Source of the DNA: Acidobacteriaceae bacterium
GTDB taxonomy: Bacteria > Acidobacteriota > Terriglobia > Terriglobales > Acidobacteriaceae
Assembly: GCA_030041435.1 (NCBI GenBank)
Contig: JASHNW010000064.1
Span: forward strand, 59,796-123,795
Direction: 5' to 3'
DNA: 64,000 bases
This document shows positions 45,426 through 54,924 of the stretch, piece by piece. The first letter of the stretch is position 1; each line of letters begins with the position of its first letter. Both the position numbers and the translations under genes were made by a program. The notes under the pieces were generated by a model, which saw only the letters and a program-made list of their open reading frames with translations, was not told the DNA's origin and ran no database searches.

Positions 45426-46142
45426 TCAGGCTTCGCCACGGTGGTGATGATGCCCATCCCCATGCGTGTGCGCCTCGGCAGCCAGGTGAAGCGGCTCCTG
45501 CACGCTACCCAGAGTTCGCCGGTCTCCGGCGTTCAGATGCGAGTCCACCCATGCCACCACGCAGTCCAGACCTTCCCCGCTCTTCAGGTTCGTGAAGAGG
45601 AAGGGACGGTCGCCGCGCATCCTGCGCGTGTCACGATCCATCACCTCGAGCGACGCGCCCACGTGCGGAGCGAGATCAATTTTGTTGATGACGAGCAGGC
45701 TGGAGCGGATGATGCCCGGGCCGCCCTTGCGGGGAATCTTCTCCCCGCCGGCGACATCGATGACGTAAATCCATTCATCGACCAGTTCCGGACTGAAGGC
45801 AGCGGACAGATTGTCGCCGCCGCTTTCCACGAGAATTAGTTCCAGGCCGACGTGGGCCGACTCCAAATCCTCAATGGCCTCGAGGTTCATTGAGGCGTCC
45901 TCGCGAATGGCAGCGTGCGGGCATCCTCCGGTTTCGACGCCGCGGATGCGCGCCGAATCGAGCGTTCCCTGACGAATCAAGAACTCGGCGTCTTCAATGG
46001 TGTAGATGTCGTTTGTGATGACGGCGAGACTGACTCGATCTTTCATGCGCCTGCTCAGCGCATCCACCAGTGCCGTCTTGCCCGATCCGACCGGACCGGC
46101 GATGCCAATGCGGTAGGCACGATTTTCTTTTGCGAATGTCAT
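45426..46142 (-). CDS. ureG: Urease accessory GTPase UreG with histidine-rich tail
   Basis: 238 residues. SIMIBI-class GTPase motifs: P-loop [19 protein letters not shown], the Cys-Pro-His nickel site [13 protein letters not shown], and the NKxD base-specificity motif [12 protein letters not shown]. UreG delivers nickel to apo-urease with UreF and UreD. The C-terminus extends past the usual end into [14 protein letters not shown], a probable nickel-storage tail. No ureE is found in the cluster, so this tail may supply the missing nickel reservoir. It is the last gene of the urease operon, 8 nt after ureC. Confidence 0.95.
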   Translation of the reverse strand: MTFAKENRAYRIGIAGPVGSGKTALVDALSRRMKDRVSLAVITNDIYTIEDAEFLIRQGTLDSARIRGVETGGCPHAAIREDASMNLEAIEDLESAHVGLELILVESGGDNLSAAFSPELVDEWIYVIDVAGGEKIPRKGGPGIIRSSLLVINKIDLAPHVGASLEVMDRDTRRMRGDRPFLFTNLKSGEGLDCVVAWVDSHLNAGDRRTLGSVQEPLHLAAEAHTHGDGHHHHRGEA

Positions 46143-46150
46143 AGTTCTCC

Positions 46151-47869
46151 TTAAAACAGGAAGTAGCGCTGCGCGAGAGGAAGCTCGGCAGCCGGTTCAC
46201 AGGTCAGCAATTCGCCGTCGGCGCGGACCTCATAGGTTTCCGGATCGACTTCGATTCTGGGCATGGCGGCGTTGTGGATCATAGCGGTCTTGCCGATGCT
46301 CCGGCAGTTCTCGACGGCAACGGGCCGCTTGCGCAGTCCAGGCATGGGCAGCGCGCTGGATTCCAGCGCGGCGCGCGAGGTGAAAAGAACGCTGGTGGAG
46401 GAAGCGGTCCGACCGAAGCTCCCGAACATCGGCCGATAGAGCACCGGCTCCGGTGTGGGAATGGATGCGTTCGCGTCGCCCATCACGCTGCAGGCGATAA
46501 ACCCTCCCTTCAGAATGAGCTCCGGTTTGACCCCGAAGAATGCGGGCTTCCAGAGCACCAGATCGGCGAGCTTGCCTGGTTCGATCGAGCCGACTTCCTT
46601 CGCAATGCCGTGCGTGAGGGCCGGATTGATGGTGTACTTGGCAACGTAGCGCCGGATGCGGAAGTTGTCGTGGCGCGCCGTGTCCTCGCGCAGAGCGCCG
46701 CGCTGCGCTTTCATCTTGTGAGCGGTCTGCCAGGTGCGCATGATGACTTCTCCGACCCGGCCCATCGCCTGGGAGTCGCTGGAGATCATCGAAAACACGC
46801 CGAGATCGTGGAGGATATCCTCGGCGGCAATGGTTTCCGGCCGGATGCGGCTCTCCGCAAAGGCCACGTCCTCGGGCACCAGCGGGTTCAAATGATGGCA
46901 CACCATGAGCATGTCGAGATGTTCGGCGATGGTGTTCACTGTGAATGGCCGCGTGGGATTCGTGGAAGAAGGGAGGACGTTCGGGAACGAAGCGATGCGG
47001 ATGATGTCCGGCGCATGGCCTCCGCCTGCACCCTCCGTGTGGTACGTGTGGATCGTCCGTCCCGCGATTGCCGCGATAGTGTCCTCCACAAAGCCGCCTT
47101 CGTTGATGGTGTCAGTGTGAATCGCAACCTGCACGTCGTATCGGTCCGCCACGCGCAGGCAGGTGTCGATAGCGGCAGGCGTGCTGCCCCAGTCCTCATG
47201 GAGCTTGAGTCCGCACGCGCCCGCGCGGACCTGCTCTTCGAGCGGACCTTCCAGGGTCGCGTTTCCTTTGCCGAGGAACCCGAGGTTCATGGGCCAGGTC
47301 TCGGCGGCTTCGATCATCCGCGCCAGGTTCCAGGCGCCCGGCGTGCACGTGGTGGCGCAGGTCCCGGTGGCCGGGCCCGTTCCTCCGCCGATCATGGTGG
47401 TGATGCCGCTGGCCAGAGCTTCCGGGATCTGCTGCGGAGAAATGAAGTGGATGTGGCTGTCGATGCCGCCGGGGGTCGCAATCAGGTTCTCGCCGGCGAT
47501 CACTTCCGTCGATGCGCCCACCACCAGTTCCGGATCGACGCCGTTCATCGTATCGGGATTGCCGGCCTTGCCCACCTTGACGATGCGCCCGTCGCGGACG
47601 CCAATGTCCCCCTTCACGATGCCCCAGTGATCGACGATCACCGCATTGGTGATGACGAGGTCGAGCGCACCGTCGGCGCGCGTGGCGCGGGAACTCTGCC
47701 CCATGCCGTCGCGGATGGTTTTGCCGCCGCCGAACGCGATCTCGTCGCCGTAGACGGTGCAGTCCCGTTCGATCTCGAGAATCAGCCCGGTATCGGCGAG
47801 GCGGATGCGGTCGCCCGTGGTCGGTCCATAAAGATCCGCGTAGGTCCTGCGCGCGAGCGGCCGGCTCAT
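46151..47869 (-). CDS. ureC: Urease alpha subunit
   Basis: 572 residues, full length for UreC. Catalytic features: HxH nickel ligands in [12 protein letters not shown], the carbamylated lysine in GLKLHEDWG, His in [11 protein letters not shown] and [13 protein letters not shown], the mobile-flap His in MVCHHLNP, and the Asp ligand in SSDSQAMGR. It hydrolyses urea to ammonia and carbamate with UreA and UreB. Its ATG overlaps the ureB stop by ATGA. Confidence 0.97.
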   Translation of the reverse strand: MSRPLARRTYADLYGPTTGDRIRLADTGLILEIERDCTVYGDEIAFGGGKTIRDGMGQSSRATRADGALDLVITNAVIVDHWGIVKGDIGVRDGRIVKVGKAGNPDTMNGVDPELVVGASTEVIAGENLIATPGGIDSHIHFISPQQIPEALASGITTMIGGGTGPATGTCATTCTPGAWNLARMIEAAETWPMNLGFLGKGNATLEGPLEEQVRAGACGLKLHEDWGSTPAAIDTCLRVADRYDVQVAIHTDTINEGGFVEDTIAAIAGRTIHTYHTEGAGGGHAPDIIRIASFPNVLPSSTNPTRPFTVNTIAEHLDMLMVCHHLNPLVPEDVAFAESRIRPETIAAEDILHDLGVFSMISSDSQAMGRVGEVIMRTWQTAHKMKAQRGALREDTARHDNFRIRRYVAKYTINPALTHGIAKEVGSIEPGKLADLVLWKPAFFGVKPELILKGGFIACSVMGDANASIPTPEPVLYRPMFGSFGRTASSTSVLFTSRAALESSALPMPGLRKRPVAVENCRSIGKTAMIHNAAMPRIEVDPETYEVRADGELLTCEPAAELPLAQRYFLF

Positions 47870-48192
47870 GCCTTCGCCCCCTCGCGTGCGAGTCTTTCAT
47901 TCACCAGGCCGCGATGACCGAACATCGTGCGGCTCCCGCCGATCTCCACCAGCTGCACTTCCCTCTCGTCGCCCGGCTCAAAGCGTGCCGCCATGCCGGA
48001 GGGGATGTCGAGCCGCATGCCGTACGCCTGGCTGCGGTCGAACTCCATCGCGCGGTTCACTTCGAAGAAGTGATAATGGCTGCCGATCTGGATCGGCCGG
48101 TCACCCGTGTTGCGCACCGCCAGCGTGACGGTGCGGCGTCCCGGATTGATGGTGATCTCCTCTTCCGCCAGAAAGTACTCGCCCACTCTCAT
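47866..48192 (-). CDS. ureB: Urease beta subunit
   Basis: 108 residues, typical for stand-alone bacterial UreB. Motifs: [36 protein letters not shown], and [18 protein letters not shown]. It forms the structural beta subunit of the trimeric (UreABC)3 enzyme. It overlaps ureC by 4 nt and follows ureA by 23 nt. Confidence 0.96.
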   Translation of the reverse strand: MRVGEYFLAEEEITINPGRRTVTLAVRNTGDRPIQIGSHYHFFEVNRAMEFDRSQAYGMRLDIPSGMAARFEPGDEREVQLVEIGGSRTMFGHRGLVNERLAREGAKA

Positions 48193-48215
48193 TGCGCACC
48201 CTGTTGTGTCATGTG

Positions 48216-48518
48216 TTATTTCACTGGATCGTGGAGCGTCACCAGCTTGGTGCCGTCCGGGAAGGTGGCTTCCACCTGAACCTCGTGAATCATCTCCGCC
48301 ACGCCGTCCATCAGGTCTTCCCGGGACAGAATCTGCGTGCCCGCGATCATGATGTCGGCCACCCGCATCCCATCGCGAGCGGATTCAAGGATGCCGTCGG
48401 TGAGAATGGCCACTGCTTCCGGATAGTTGAGTTTCAGCCCCCGCTCCCTGCGTCTGCGCGCCAGGTCGGCGGCCACGTGGATCAACAGCTTCTCCTGCTC
48501 CCTTTGGGTCAAGTGCAC
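48216..48518 (-). CDS. ureA: Urease gamma subunit
   Basis: 100 residues, the normal UreA length. The start is the GTG at 48518, with GGAG about 8 nt upstream; the long open frame above it is out of family. Sequence [37 protein letters not shown], and [20 protein letters not shown] is diagnostic. Confidence 0.96.
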   Translation of the reverse strand: MHLTQREQEKLLIHVAADLARRRRERGLKLNYPEAVAILTDGILESARDGMRVADIMIAGTQILSREDLMDGVAEMIHEVQVEATFPDGTKLVTLHDPVK

Positions 48519-48532
48519 TGCATCGTCTCCAA

Positions 48533-49381
48533 CTAATAAGTCTTGCGCGGCAGGGCAGCGGTCCGCCCGCAAATCTGCCGTCGCGCCGTGTTCCACAGCC
48601 ACTGCAGTCGATGGGGCAGCCGCAGTGGCGAGCGAAGCAGCCCCCGCACCAGGACGCCGTGCGCGGGCAGCTCGGTCGCCGCCCATACTTCGCCGTTGTT
48701 GTCCTCCTCGGTCTGCATATGTTCGGTCACGGCCGCCATCTCCTGCTCCAGCAGCCGCACCTCTGCGTCCGAGGCGCCCGCGCGCAGCGCGATGAACGTA
48801 ACCATGTATAGATAGCCGCCCAGCGCGGCCGGCGCGGCTGGACGAAAACGATCGGGTTCGAAGAGCAGCCGGTCCTGCAGAATCGGCTTTCCACACACGC
48901 GAATCTCGGTCGCCAGTTTGATCTGCCGGTAACGGAAAAGCTCTCCCGACGCGGCGCGGCCGGGGGCGACGACATCCCATGCCAGCAACGACGCCCCGCA
49001 CTCCAGCAGGCAGGAGGTTCTTTGCAGCAGGCGCGCGCCGCCGAAGGGGATCAGCGGATCGGGAAGGTATTCGAGCACGGCCTCCCGGCCCAGAAAAAAC
49101 TCGCTCTCCAGCACCGCCTCCGGCGCGCTTGTTCGCGGCCGGTAAACGCGGGTCGCGCCGCTGGTGGTTACCATGGCATGAGCGCCCGTTTCCAGCCGTG
49201 CGCGCAGCTGCAGGCGATCGCCGCCAAAAATTCCCCCCGAGACATTGCCGAGGTGGACCAGGCTCTCTCCACCCTGCCGCTCAAACCCGCGCACCACCTT
49301 CCAGGGCGGGAACTGCTGCAGGAGTCGGCATTCGGTCCTGGGACCGTTCCGCGAGAACTCGAGCTGCAGTCCGGCGTCCAT
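48533..49381 (-). CDS. ureD: Urease accessory protein UreD
   Basis: 282 residues from the ATG at 49381, 5 nt after ureF; the longer open frame upstream is ureF's shadow. UreD features: [52 protein letters not shown], and [16 protein letters not shown]. UreD is the scaffold through which nickel passes to the urease active site in the UreDFG complex. Confidence 0.93.
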   Translation of the reverse strand: MDAGLQLEFSRNGPRTECRLLQQFPPWKVVRGFERQGGESLVHLGNVSGGIFGGDRLQLRARLETGAHAMVTTSGATRVYRPRTSAPEAVLESEFFLGREAVLEYLPDPLIPFGGARLLQRTSCLLECGASLLAWDVVAPGRAASGELFRYRQIKLATEIRVCGKPILQDRLLFEPDRFRPAAPAALGGYLYMVTFIALRAGASDAEVRLLEQEMAAVTEHMQTEEDNNGEVWAATELPAHGVLVRGLLRSPLRLPHRLQWLWNTARRQICGRTAALPRKTY

Positions 49382-49386
49382 CGTCG

Positions 49387-50100
49387 TCAGCTGATGAACA
49401 GTCGCGTGGAGAGACGCGGATGGCGCATGGACGCCATTTCCAGCAACGGCTGAGGATTCCACAGCTCGTCCAGTTCGCGGCCGGCCGCATCTCCAACTGC
49501 CTCGAGGATGCGCGGCTTCAGGTTCCACAGAAGCGCGGCCGCCGCCGACTGCCCCAGCGGCAGAAGGCGCTGGCACACAGAAATCGCGCCGTAAAGCGAC
49601 TGATGCAGACAGGCCGCGGCGCCGGCCGCCCGATCGATTCCCAGAACACCGCTCACCAGGCCAAACGCCGTCGCGGTATGAGCCGGTCCTGCCAGCGTCA
49701 GCCGCGGATCGGGAATCAGCGATGCGGCGAGCCGCAGGAAGCGCCGTCCCAAGGCGAGGCTTGCGTTGCGGCTCTCGCGCGCCGGCTTTCGCGCCGTCAG
49801 TTCCGCGTTGAGCGCGGACCACGCCTCCGCGTTGTTGGCATCCCAGGCCCGCATGCAGAACACAGCATCGACCATCCCCGCGCCGGCCAGCCAGTCGCGG
49901 AAGAATGCTTCCAGGTCCGCAACCTCGAGGCCCTGTTCCGCGATCAAGCTTTCCAGCCCGAAGCTGTGCGCCATAGCGCCGATCGGCAACGCGCTGTCCG
50001 CCAGATGCAGCAGCTGCAGCTGAGCCAGATGGTTTGCGTCGCAGAATGCCGAATGGGTCATCAAATCGATCGAGTGCCTGTTCCGCCAGGCTGCCGCCAT
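49387..50100 (-). CDS. ureF: Urease accessory protein UreF
   Basis: About 237 residues from the ATG at 50100. All-helical UreF pattern: QLLHLADSALPIGAMAHSFG, LEAFFRDWLAGAG, and HTATAFGLVSGVLGI. The ATG at 50061 (MTHSAFCDA) is an alternative and neither start has a textbook ribosome-binding site. UreF gates UreG GTP hydrolysis during nickel insertion. Here it precedes ureD; the order ureF-D-A-B-C-G differs from the usual ureABCEFGD. Confidence 0.93.
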   Translation of the reverse strand: MAAAWRNRHSIDLMTHSAFCDANHLAQLQLLHLADSALPIGAMAHSFGLESLIAEQGLEVADLEAFFRDWLAGAGMVDAVFCMRAWDANNAEAWSALNAELTARKPARESRNASLALGRRFLRLAASLIPDPRLTLAGPAHTATAFGLVSGVLGIDRAAGAAACLHQSLYGAISVCQRLLPLGQSAAAALLWNLKPRILEAVGDAAGRELDELWNPQPLLEMASMRHPRLSTRLFIS

Positions 50101-50130
50101 TCATTATGCGATTTCCTGGAGACTTCGTGC

Positions 50131-50832
50131 TCACACACTCAGCAGGTGATGGACGCTGGACGGGTCGGATTCGCGGGGGTTGCCTTCCAAAACGATCTGG
50201 CCGCGCCGCATGACGTAGAACCGGTCGGCAATCGACCAGGCGAAATCGAGATATTGTTCGACCAGCAGAATCGCCACTTTGAGCCGCGTCCGTATCTCGC
50301 GGAGGCTCTCTTCAATCTGCTGCACGATCGATGGCTGAATGCCTTCCGTGGGCTCGTCGAGGATGAGCAGCTTCGGCTGCGCCACCATGGCTCGTGCAAT
50401 CGCAAGCTGCTGCTGCTCCCCTCCGCTCAGCACGCCGCCTTTGCGCTGGCCCACGCGCTGCAGTACCGGGAACAGCTCGAAGATGTACGAGGGAATTGCC
50501 TCCGCGGTGCGTGACCGCGGCGACCCTGCCGCCCCAAGCCGCAGATTCTCATCGACGGTGAGGTGCGAAAAGATCCCCCGCCCCTGCGGTACATACCCGA
50601 TTCCCCGGCGCGCGCGCTTGTAGGCGGGCTGCGCGGTCACATCGTCGCCGAGAAACGCAATCGATCCGGAAGCCGCCGCGTGATGCCCGACGATGGTGCG
50701 CAGCAGCGTCGTCTTGCCCACGCCGTTGCGCCCCAGCAGGGAAACGGACTCGCCCGGGCCCACCGATAGATCGATGCCGCGCAGCACCTGGCTCTTGCCG
50801 TAGGCTGCGGAAACGCCGCTCAGACTAAGCAA
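50131..50832 (-). CDS. urtE: Urea ABC transporter ATPase UrtE
   Basis: 233 residues from a TTG at 50832, chosen because GGAGG lies 6 nt upstream and the start overlaps the urtD stop by 8 nt (TTGCTTAG). ABC motifs: Walker A GRNGVGKTTLLR, Q-loop YVPQGRGIF, signature LSGGEQQQLAIARAM, Walker B LLILDEPTEGIQPS, and H-loop replaced by LVEQYLDFA as in LivF-type proteins. It powers urea import with UrtABCD. Confidence 0.95.
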   Translation of the reverse strand: MLSLSGVSAAYGKSQVLRGIDLSVGPGESVSLLGRNGVGKTTLLRTIVGHHAAASGSIAFLGDDVTAQPAYKRARRGIGYVPQGRGIFSHLTVDENLRLGAAGSPRSRTAEAIPSYIFELFPVLQRVGQRKGGVLSGGEQQQLAIARAMVAQPKLLILDEPTEGIQPSIVQQIEESLREIRTRLKVAILLVEQYLDFAWSIADRFYVMRRGQIVLEGNPRESDPSSVHHLLSV

Positions 50833-51583
50833 CCGCTTCCTCCTTTTCCCGTCCCAGGTACACCGCAATCACCTGCGGATCGCGCTGAATCTCTTCGAGC
50901 GTCCCTTCCTTCAGCATCCGTCCCATGTGCATGACGCTGACCGGCGCGCTGAGCTGCTCCACAAAGGTCATGTCATGATCGATCACCAGAAAGCTGTGGT
51001 CGCTGGCCAGGCTGCGAATCAGTTCGGCCGTCTGCGCTGACTCGTCGAGAGACATGCCGGCGGCCGGTTCGTCCAGCAGCAACAGATCGGCGTGGGAAGA
51101 TACCACCATGCCGATTTCCAGCCATTGCTTCTGCCCGTGCGACAACTGCCCGGCCATGGTGTGCCGCTTTTCCTCAAGACCAATGCGTTCCAGCACCCGC
51201 TCTACGCGCGCGCGCACGCTCGAATCGATCCCCACCCCGAAGGACCTCCACGATTCCCGGCGCGGCCGCGCCGCCAGGCTGAGATTGTCCAACACGCTCA
51301 GATTCTCGAGGATGCCGGGTGCCTGGAACTTGCGGCAGATGCCGCGCCGCACGATCTTGTATTCGTTCAGTTCGGTGATATCCTCACCCCGGAAAACGAT
51401 TCTGCCTTTCGTGGGGCGCACGTTGCCGATGACGGTGTCGAGCAGAGTGGACTTGCCGGCGCCGTTCGGGCCAATCAGCACCCGAATCGACGTGGGCATC
51501 AGCCGCAGGCTGATCCCGTCCAGCGCATTGAAGCCATCGAAGCTGACCGTGATGTTTTCCACCGACAACAGCGCGTTCTGCAT
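50825..51583 (-). CDS. urtD: Urea ABC transporter ATPase UrtD
   Basis: 252 residues. I prefer the ATG at 51583, which has AGGAGG 5-6 nt upstream, over the one at 51601 that overlaps the urtC stop. LivG-type ABC protein: Walker A GPNGAGKSTLLD, signature LSHGQKQWLEIGM (the urea-type variant), Walker B LLLLDEPAAGMSLDES, and H-loop VIDHDMTFV. Confidence 0.95.
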   Translation of the reverse strand: MQNALLSVENITVSFDGFNALDGISLRLMPTSIRVLIGPNGAGKSTLLDTVIGNVRPTKGRIVFRGEDITELNEYKIVRRGICRKFQAPGILENLSVLDNLSLAARPRRESWRSFGVGIDSSVRARVERVLERIGLEEKRHTMAGQLSHGQKQWLEIGMVVSSHADLLLLDEPAAGMSLDESAQTAELIRSLASDHSFLVIDHDMTFVEQLSAPVSVMHMGRMLKEGTLEEIQRDPQVIAVYLGREKEEAVA

Positions 51584-51600
51584 CGCTCCTCCTTCGGACA

Positions 51601-52689
51601 TCAGTTCTTCTGGGTTATTGCCAGCACCTCGGGTTCAACTCCCCGTCTTGCGGTGCGGCGTCTGATTCGCTCGGTGATTTGTCGCCCCAGCTCCGGAATT
51701 CCCGCCAGGCCTTTGGGCAGCAGCGTCACCACCAGGATAAACAGCAGCCCGATGGAGAGCTGCCACATCTCCGGCATAGCGCTGCTGATCCAGTCCTTGC
51801 CGAAATTCACCAGCAGCGTGCCCAGAATCACTCCGGTGAAGCTGGAGCGTCCGCCGACCGCCACCGCCACCACCATCTCGATCGACGGCATCACGCCCAC
51901 CATCGCCGGTGAAATGACGCCCACGTGCAGCACGTAGAGCGCGCCGGAAATGCCGGCAAACGCGCCCCCAATCGCAAAGGCGATCGTCTTGTAGCCCGCC
52001 GGATTGTAGCCGAGGAAGCGGATGCGGCTTTCGCCGTCGCGGATCGCCAGCAGCACCTTGCCGAAATTGGTCTTCCCCATCCAGCGGCAGAACAGGAACG
52101 CCGCCGCCAGTGCGCCGACCGTGATCCAGTAAAGCGCGCGCTGAAACGATGGGTCGACGATGTAGTGCCCGAGCACAGTGGTGAAATCCGTGAGCCCGTT
52201 GAAGCCGCCCGTATAGGCCTGCTCGCTGATCAGCAGCGTGGCGAAGGCCAGGGCCAGCGCCTGGGTGATCAGCGCAAAGTAGATGCCGCCCACTCTCCGG
52301 TTGAAGACCAGCCAGGCCAGCCCGGCGGCGGCCACCGTCGGCACAATCAGAACGCCGGCAAGCGCAACCGCGGGATGGCGGAAGAGCGTCCACCAGCCGG
52401 GCGTGTGGTCGAGGCCGCTCCACAGCATGAAGTCCGGCATGTCGCCGGGTTGCAGTCCGACCAGCTTGAGGTGCATCACCAGCACATATGCGCCCAGCCC
52501 CCAAAACACCCCCTGCCCGAGGCTGAGCACCCCGCTCCACCCCCACACCAGACACAGCCCCAGCGACAAAATCGCCATCGCCAGGAAGCGCCCCAGCAGC
52601 GAGAGGTGGTAAGCGGAGAGATACAGCGGAGCCGCCACCAGGGCCGCCAGCAAGGCAAGATCGAGCGCAGGACGGAGCCACTTTTTCAC
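51601..52689 (-). CDS. urtC: Urea ABC transporter permease UrtC
   Basis: 362 residues from a GTG at 52689, with GGAGG in front and 1 nt after the urtB stop. LivM-type permease with about nine TM helices: LGLCLVWGWSGVLSLGQG, FALITQALALAFATLLIS, and TGGFNGLTDF. The region RIRFLGYNPAGYKTIAFAIG is the cytoplasmic loop that meets the ATPases. Confidence 0.95.
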   Translation of the reverse strand: MKKWLRPALDLALLAALVAAPLYLSAYHLSLLGRFLAMAILSLGLCLVWGWSGVLSLGQGVFWGLGAYVLVMHLKLVGLQPGDMPDFMLWSGLDHTPGWWTLFRHPAVALAGVLIVPTVAAAGLAWLVFNRRVGGIYFALITQALALAFATLLISEQAYTGGFNGLTDFTTVLGHYIVDPSFQRALYWITVGALAAAFLFCRWMGKTNFGKVLLAIRDGESRIRFLGYNPAGYKTIAFAIGGAFAGISGALYVLHVGVISPAMVGVMPSIEMVVAVAVGGRSSFTGVILGTLLVNFGKDWISSAMPEMWQLSIGLLFILVVTLLPKGLAGIPELGRQITERIRRRTARRGVEPEVLAITQKN

Positions 52690-52690
52690 C

Positions 52691-53602
52691 TCAGGCCTCC
52701 TTCATGACCCGGCTGCGCTGGAAGATGATGCCCCGGGGCCGGAACTGGATGAACACGATCACCAGAACCAGGAGGAAGACGTCGGACAGGCTCACGCCGG
52801 TGAACATCTGTACGGTCGACGAGAAGAGTCCCACCAGCAATGCCGCCAGCGCCGTGCCCAAAAGGCTGCCCAGCCCTCCTACGATCACCACCAGGAAGGC
52901 GTAGACCACGTAGCTCTGGCCCACCGTGGGCGTGACCGGAGCGATGAGCGCGAGCGCCGCTCCTGCCAGCCCGGCCACTCCGGTTCCCGCTGCGAAGACC
53001 AGCAGGTCCACCCATTTCGTGTTCACGCCCAGCGCCTGCGCCATTTCCCGGTCCTGATGGACGGCGCGGAGGAAAAGTCCCCATCGCGTTCGCGCAATGA
53101 ACAGGAGCAGCAGCGCAAATGTAACGATGGTAAGCAGAATGATAAAAATACGAACGTAAGGCAGCGTGAGGCCGGCCAGAACTCCGTGGTTGATGGCCAC
53201 TGAACCGCTCAGCCAGTGCGGTGCCACCACATCCACGCCGATGGCCCCGAAGAGGCTGCGCGCCCCCTGCTGCAGGATCAGGCTGACTCCCCAGGTGGCG
53301 AGCAGCGTGTCCAGCGGTCGGCCGTAAAGCCAGCGGATCACCGTGACTTCCAGCACGCCCCCCAGCACCGCTGCGCCCAAAAAAGAAAACAACAGGGCCA
53401 GCAGGAAGCCCGCCGGCCCGTGGACGAATCTGCAGGTCAGATACGCGACATATCCGCCCACCATCAGCATCTCCCCATGCGCCATGTTGATGACGTTCAT
53501 GAGGCCGAAACTGAGGGCCAGACCCAGCGCGGTGAGCAGCAGAATCGATCCCACGCTGATGCCATTGAATAACTGGCCTGTAAGAACTGCTAAGTGCCCC
53601 AT
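52691..53602 (-). CDS. urtB: Urea ABC transporter permease UrtB
   Basis: 303 residues, LivH-type permease with about eight TM helices: LTALGLALSFGLMNVINMAH, GEMLMVGGYVAYL, and REMAQALGVNTKWVDLLVFA in the coupling loop. It is 42 nt after urtA. Confidence 0.95.
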   Translation of the reverse strand: MGHLAVLTGQLFNGISVGSILLLTALGLALSFGLMNVINMAHGEMLMVGGYVAYLTCRFVHGPAGFLLALLFSFLGAAVLGGVLEVTVIRWLYGRPLDTLLATWGVSLILQQGARSLFGAIGVDVVAPHWLSGSVAINHGVLAGLTLPYVRIFIILLTIVTFALLLLFIARTRWGLFLRAVHQDREMAQALGVNTKWVDLLVFAAGTGVAGLAGAALALIAPVTPTVGQSYVVYAFLVVIVGGLGSLLGTALAALLVGLFSSTVQMFTGVSLSDVFLLVLVIVFIQFRPRGIIFQRSRVMKEA

Positions 53603-53644
53603 TGCTTTACTCCATAAATCAGACTGCAGTCGAGGGCCGGAGTT

Positions 53645-54850
53645 CTAACGAATAACACAGCTCCTGCCTGGGAAGGCCAGCGCATCGTACGGCTCGGGCC
53701 GCAAAGGCTCCTTCGATTTCCACAGGATGTTGAACTGTCCGTCCGGCTGCAGCTGCCCGACGTACGCCGTCTGGTAGAGACTCTGATTATCCGCGAATTG
53801 GATGGGCCCCATCGCGGTGCCCGTCCACCCCAGCTCGGTCGCCGCTTTGCGAACCGACTGCGGATCGAAGGAGCCGGCCTTCTTCACCGCTGCCGCCCAG
53901 ATATAGACGTCGATGTAGCCGTGCACCATGGGATCGTCGATCACCGAATCCTGGCCATACTTCTTCCTGTAAGCGGCGATAAATTGCTTGTTCATCGGAT
54001 CGTTGAGGCTTTCGAAGTAGTTCCACGCGGCATAACTGCCGTTCACCAGCGACGGTCCCATCGCTTTGGCTTCCTGCTCCGCGATGCTGAAGGACATGAC
54101 CGGGATCTGCGATTCGGTGATGCCCGCTGCCGCCATCTGCTTAAAGAAGGAGACGTTGCTGTCGCCGTTCAGCGTATTGAAAATGATGTCCGGCTTCGCG
54201 ACCCGGATCTTCGTGATGATCGAGCTGAAGTCCGTGCCGCCCAGAGGAACGTATTCCTCCCCTGCCACCGTGCCTCCGTCATGCAGGATGTGCTTTTTGA
54301 GGATGAGATTCGCGGTGCGCGGAAAGACATAGTCCGAGCCCAGCAGGAAAATTCGCTTCTTGCCTTTCTCGAAGGCCCAGTCCAGAGCCGGCAGGATCTG
54401 TTGATTGGGCTGCGCGCCCGAATACATGATGTCGGCGGAGCATTCATTTCCCTCGAACTGCACCGGGTACCAGAGCAGCGAGTGGAACCGCTCGAAGACC
54501 GGCAGCATGGCCTTGCGGCTGGCCGAGGTCCAGCCGCCGAAAACCGTCACCACCTTGTCTTCCTGAATCAGCTTCTGCGCCTTCTGCGAGAAAATCGCGG
54601 GATCCGAAGCGCCGTCTTCTACCACCGGAACGATCTTCCGGCCCAGCACGCCGCCCTGCGCGTTGATCTGATCGATGGCCAGCAGCGTGGCGTTCTTCAC
54701 GGTCACTTCGCTGATGGCCATCGTGCCGGAGAGGGAATGCAGCACACCGACTTTTACGGTGTTGTCCTGGGCAGGGGACGCGGGACTGATCAGCAACCCG
54801 CACAGACAGGGAACGGCAGCTTTCATGGCTCCTTGCAGCAGTCGATTCAT
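53645..54850 (-). CDS. urtA: Urea ABC transporter substrate-binding protein UrtA
   Basis: 401 residues with a signal peptide (VPCLCGLLISPASPAQ). UrtA-specific sequence: KVGVLHSLSGTMAISEV, FGGWTSASRKAMLPVFE, LLWYPVQFEGNECS, and SDYVFPRTANLI. It captures urea or short amides in the periplasm. The ATG at 54850 follows GGAAGGAACT. Position first in urtABCDE and 74 nt after the porin gene fits one operon. Confidence 0.95.
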   Translation of the reverse strand: MNRLLQGAMKAAVPCLCGLLISPASPAQDNTVKVGVLHSLSGTMAISEVTVKNATLLAIDQINAQGGVLGRKIVPVVEDGASDPAIFSQKAQKLIQEDKVVTVFGGWTSASRKAMLPVFERFHSLLWYPVQFEGNECSADIMYSGAQPNQQILPALDWAFEKGKKRIFLLGSDYVFPRTANLILKKHILHDGGTVAGEEYVPLGGTDFSSIITKIRVAKPDIIFNTLNGDSNVSFFKQMAAAGITESQIPVMSFSIAEQEAKAMGPSLVNGSYAAWNYFESLNDPMNKQFIAAYRKKYGQDSVIDDPMVHGYIDVYIWAAAVKKAGSFDPQSVRKAATELGWTGTAMGPIQFADNQSLYQTAYVGQLQPDGQFNILWKSKEPLRPEPYDALAFPGRSCVIR

Positions 54851-54891
54851 AGTTCCTTCCTGATCTCCTTTGTGCAGCAGCGTTGAGTTTC

Positions 54892-54910
54892 AGGCTCTAT
54901 GGCAGAGCCT
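54892..54910. other. Intercistronic hairpin between porin and urtA
   Basis: A perfect 7-bp stem AGGCTCT/AGAGCCT with a 5-nt loop lies in the 74-nt spacer. No T-run follows on the minus strand, so it may be an mRNA-processing or partial-attenuation element rather than a terminator. Confidence 0.5.
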
Positions 54911-54924
54911 CCTGCGGATGCCGG

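Noticed and set aside
48533..50134. Long 533-codon minus-strand frame covering ureD and part of ureF
   Set aside because: Only its last 282 codons match UreD; the rest is an out-of-frame shadow of ureF, so no UreF-UreD fusion exists.
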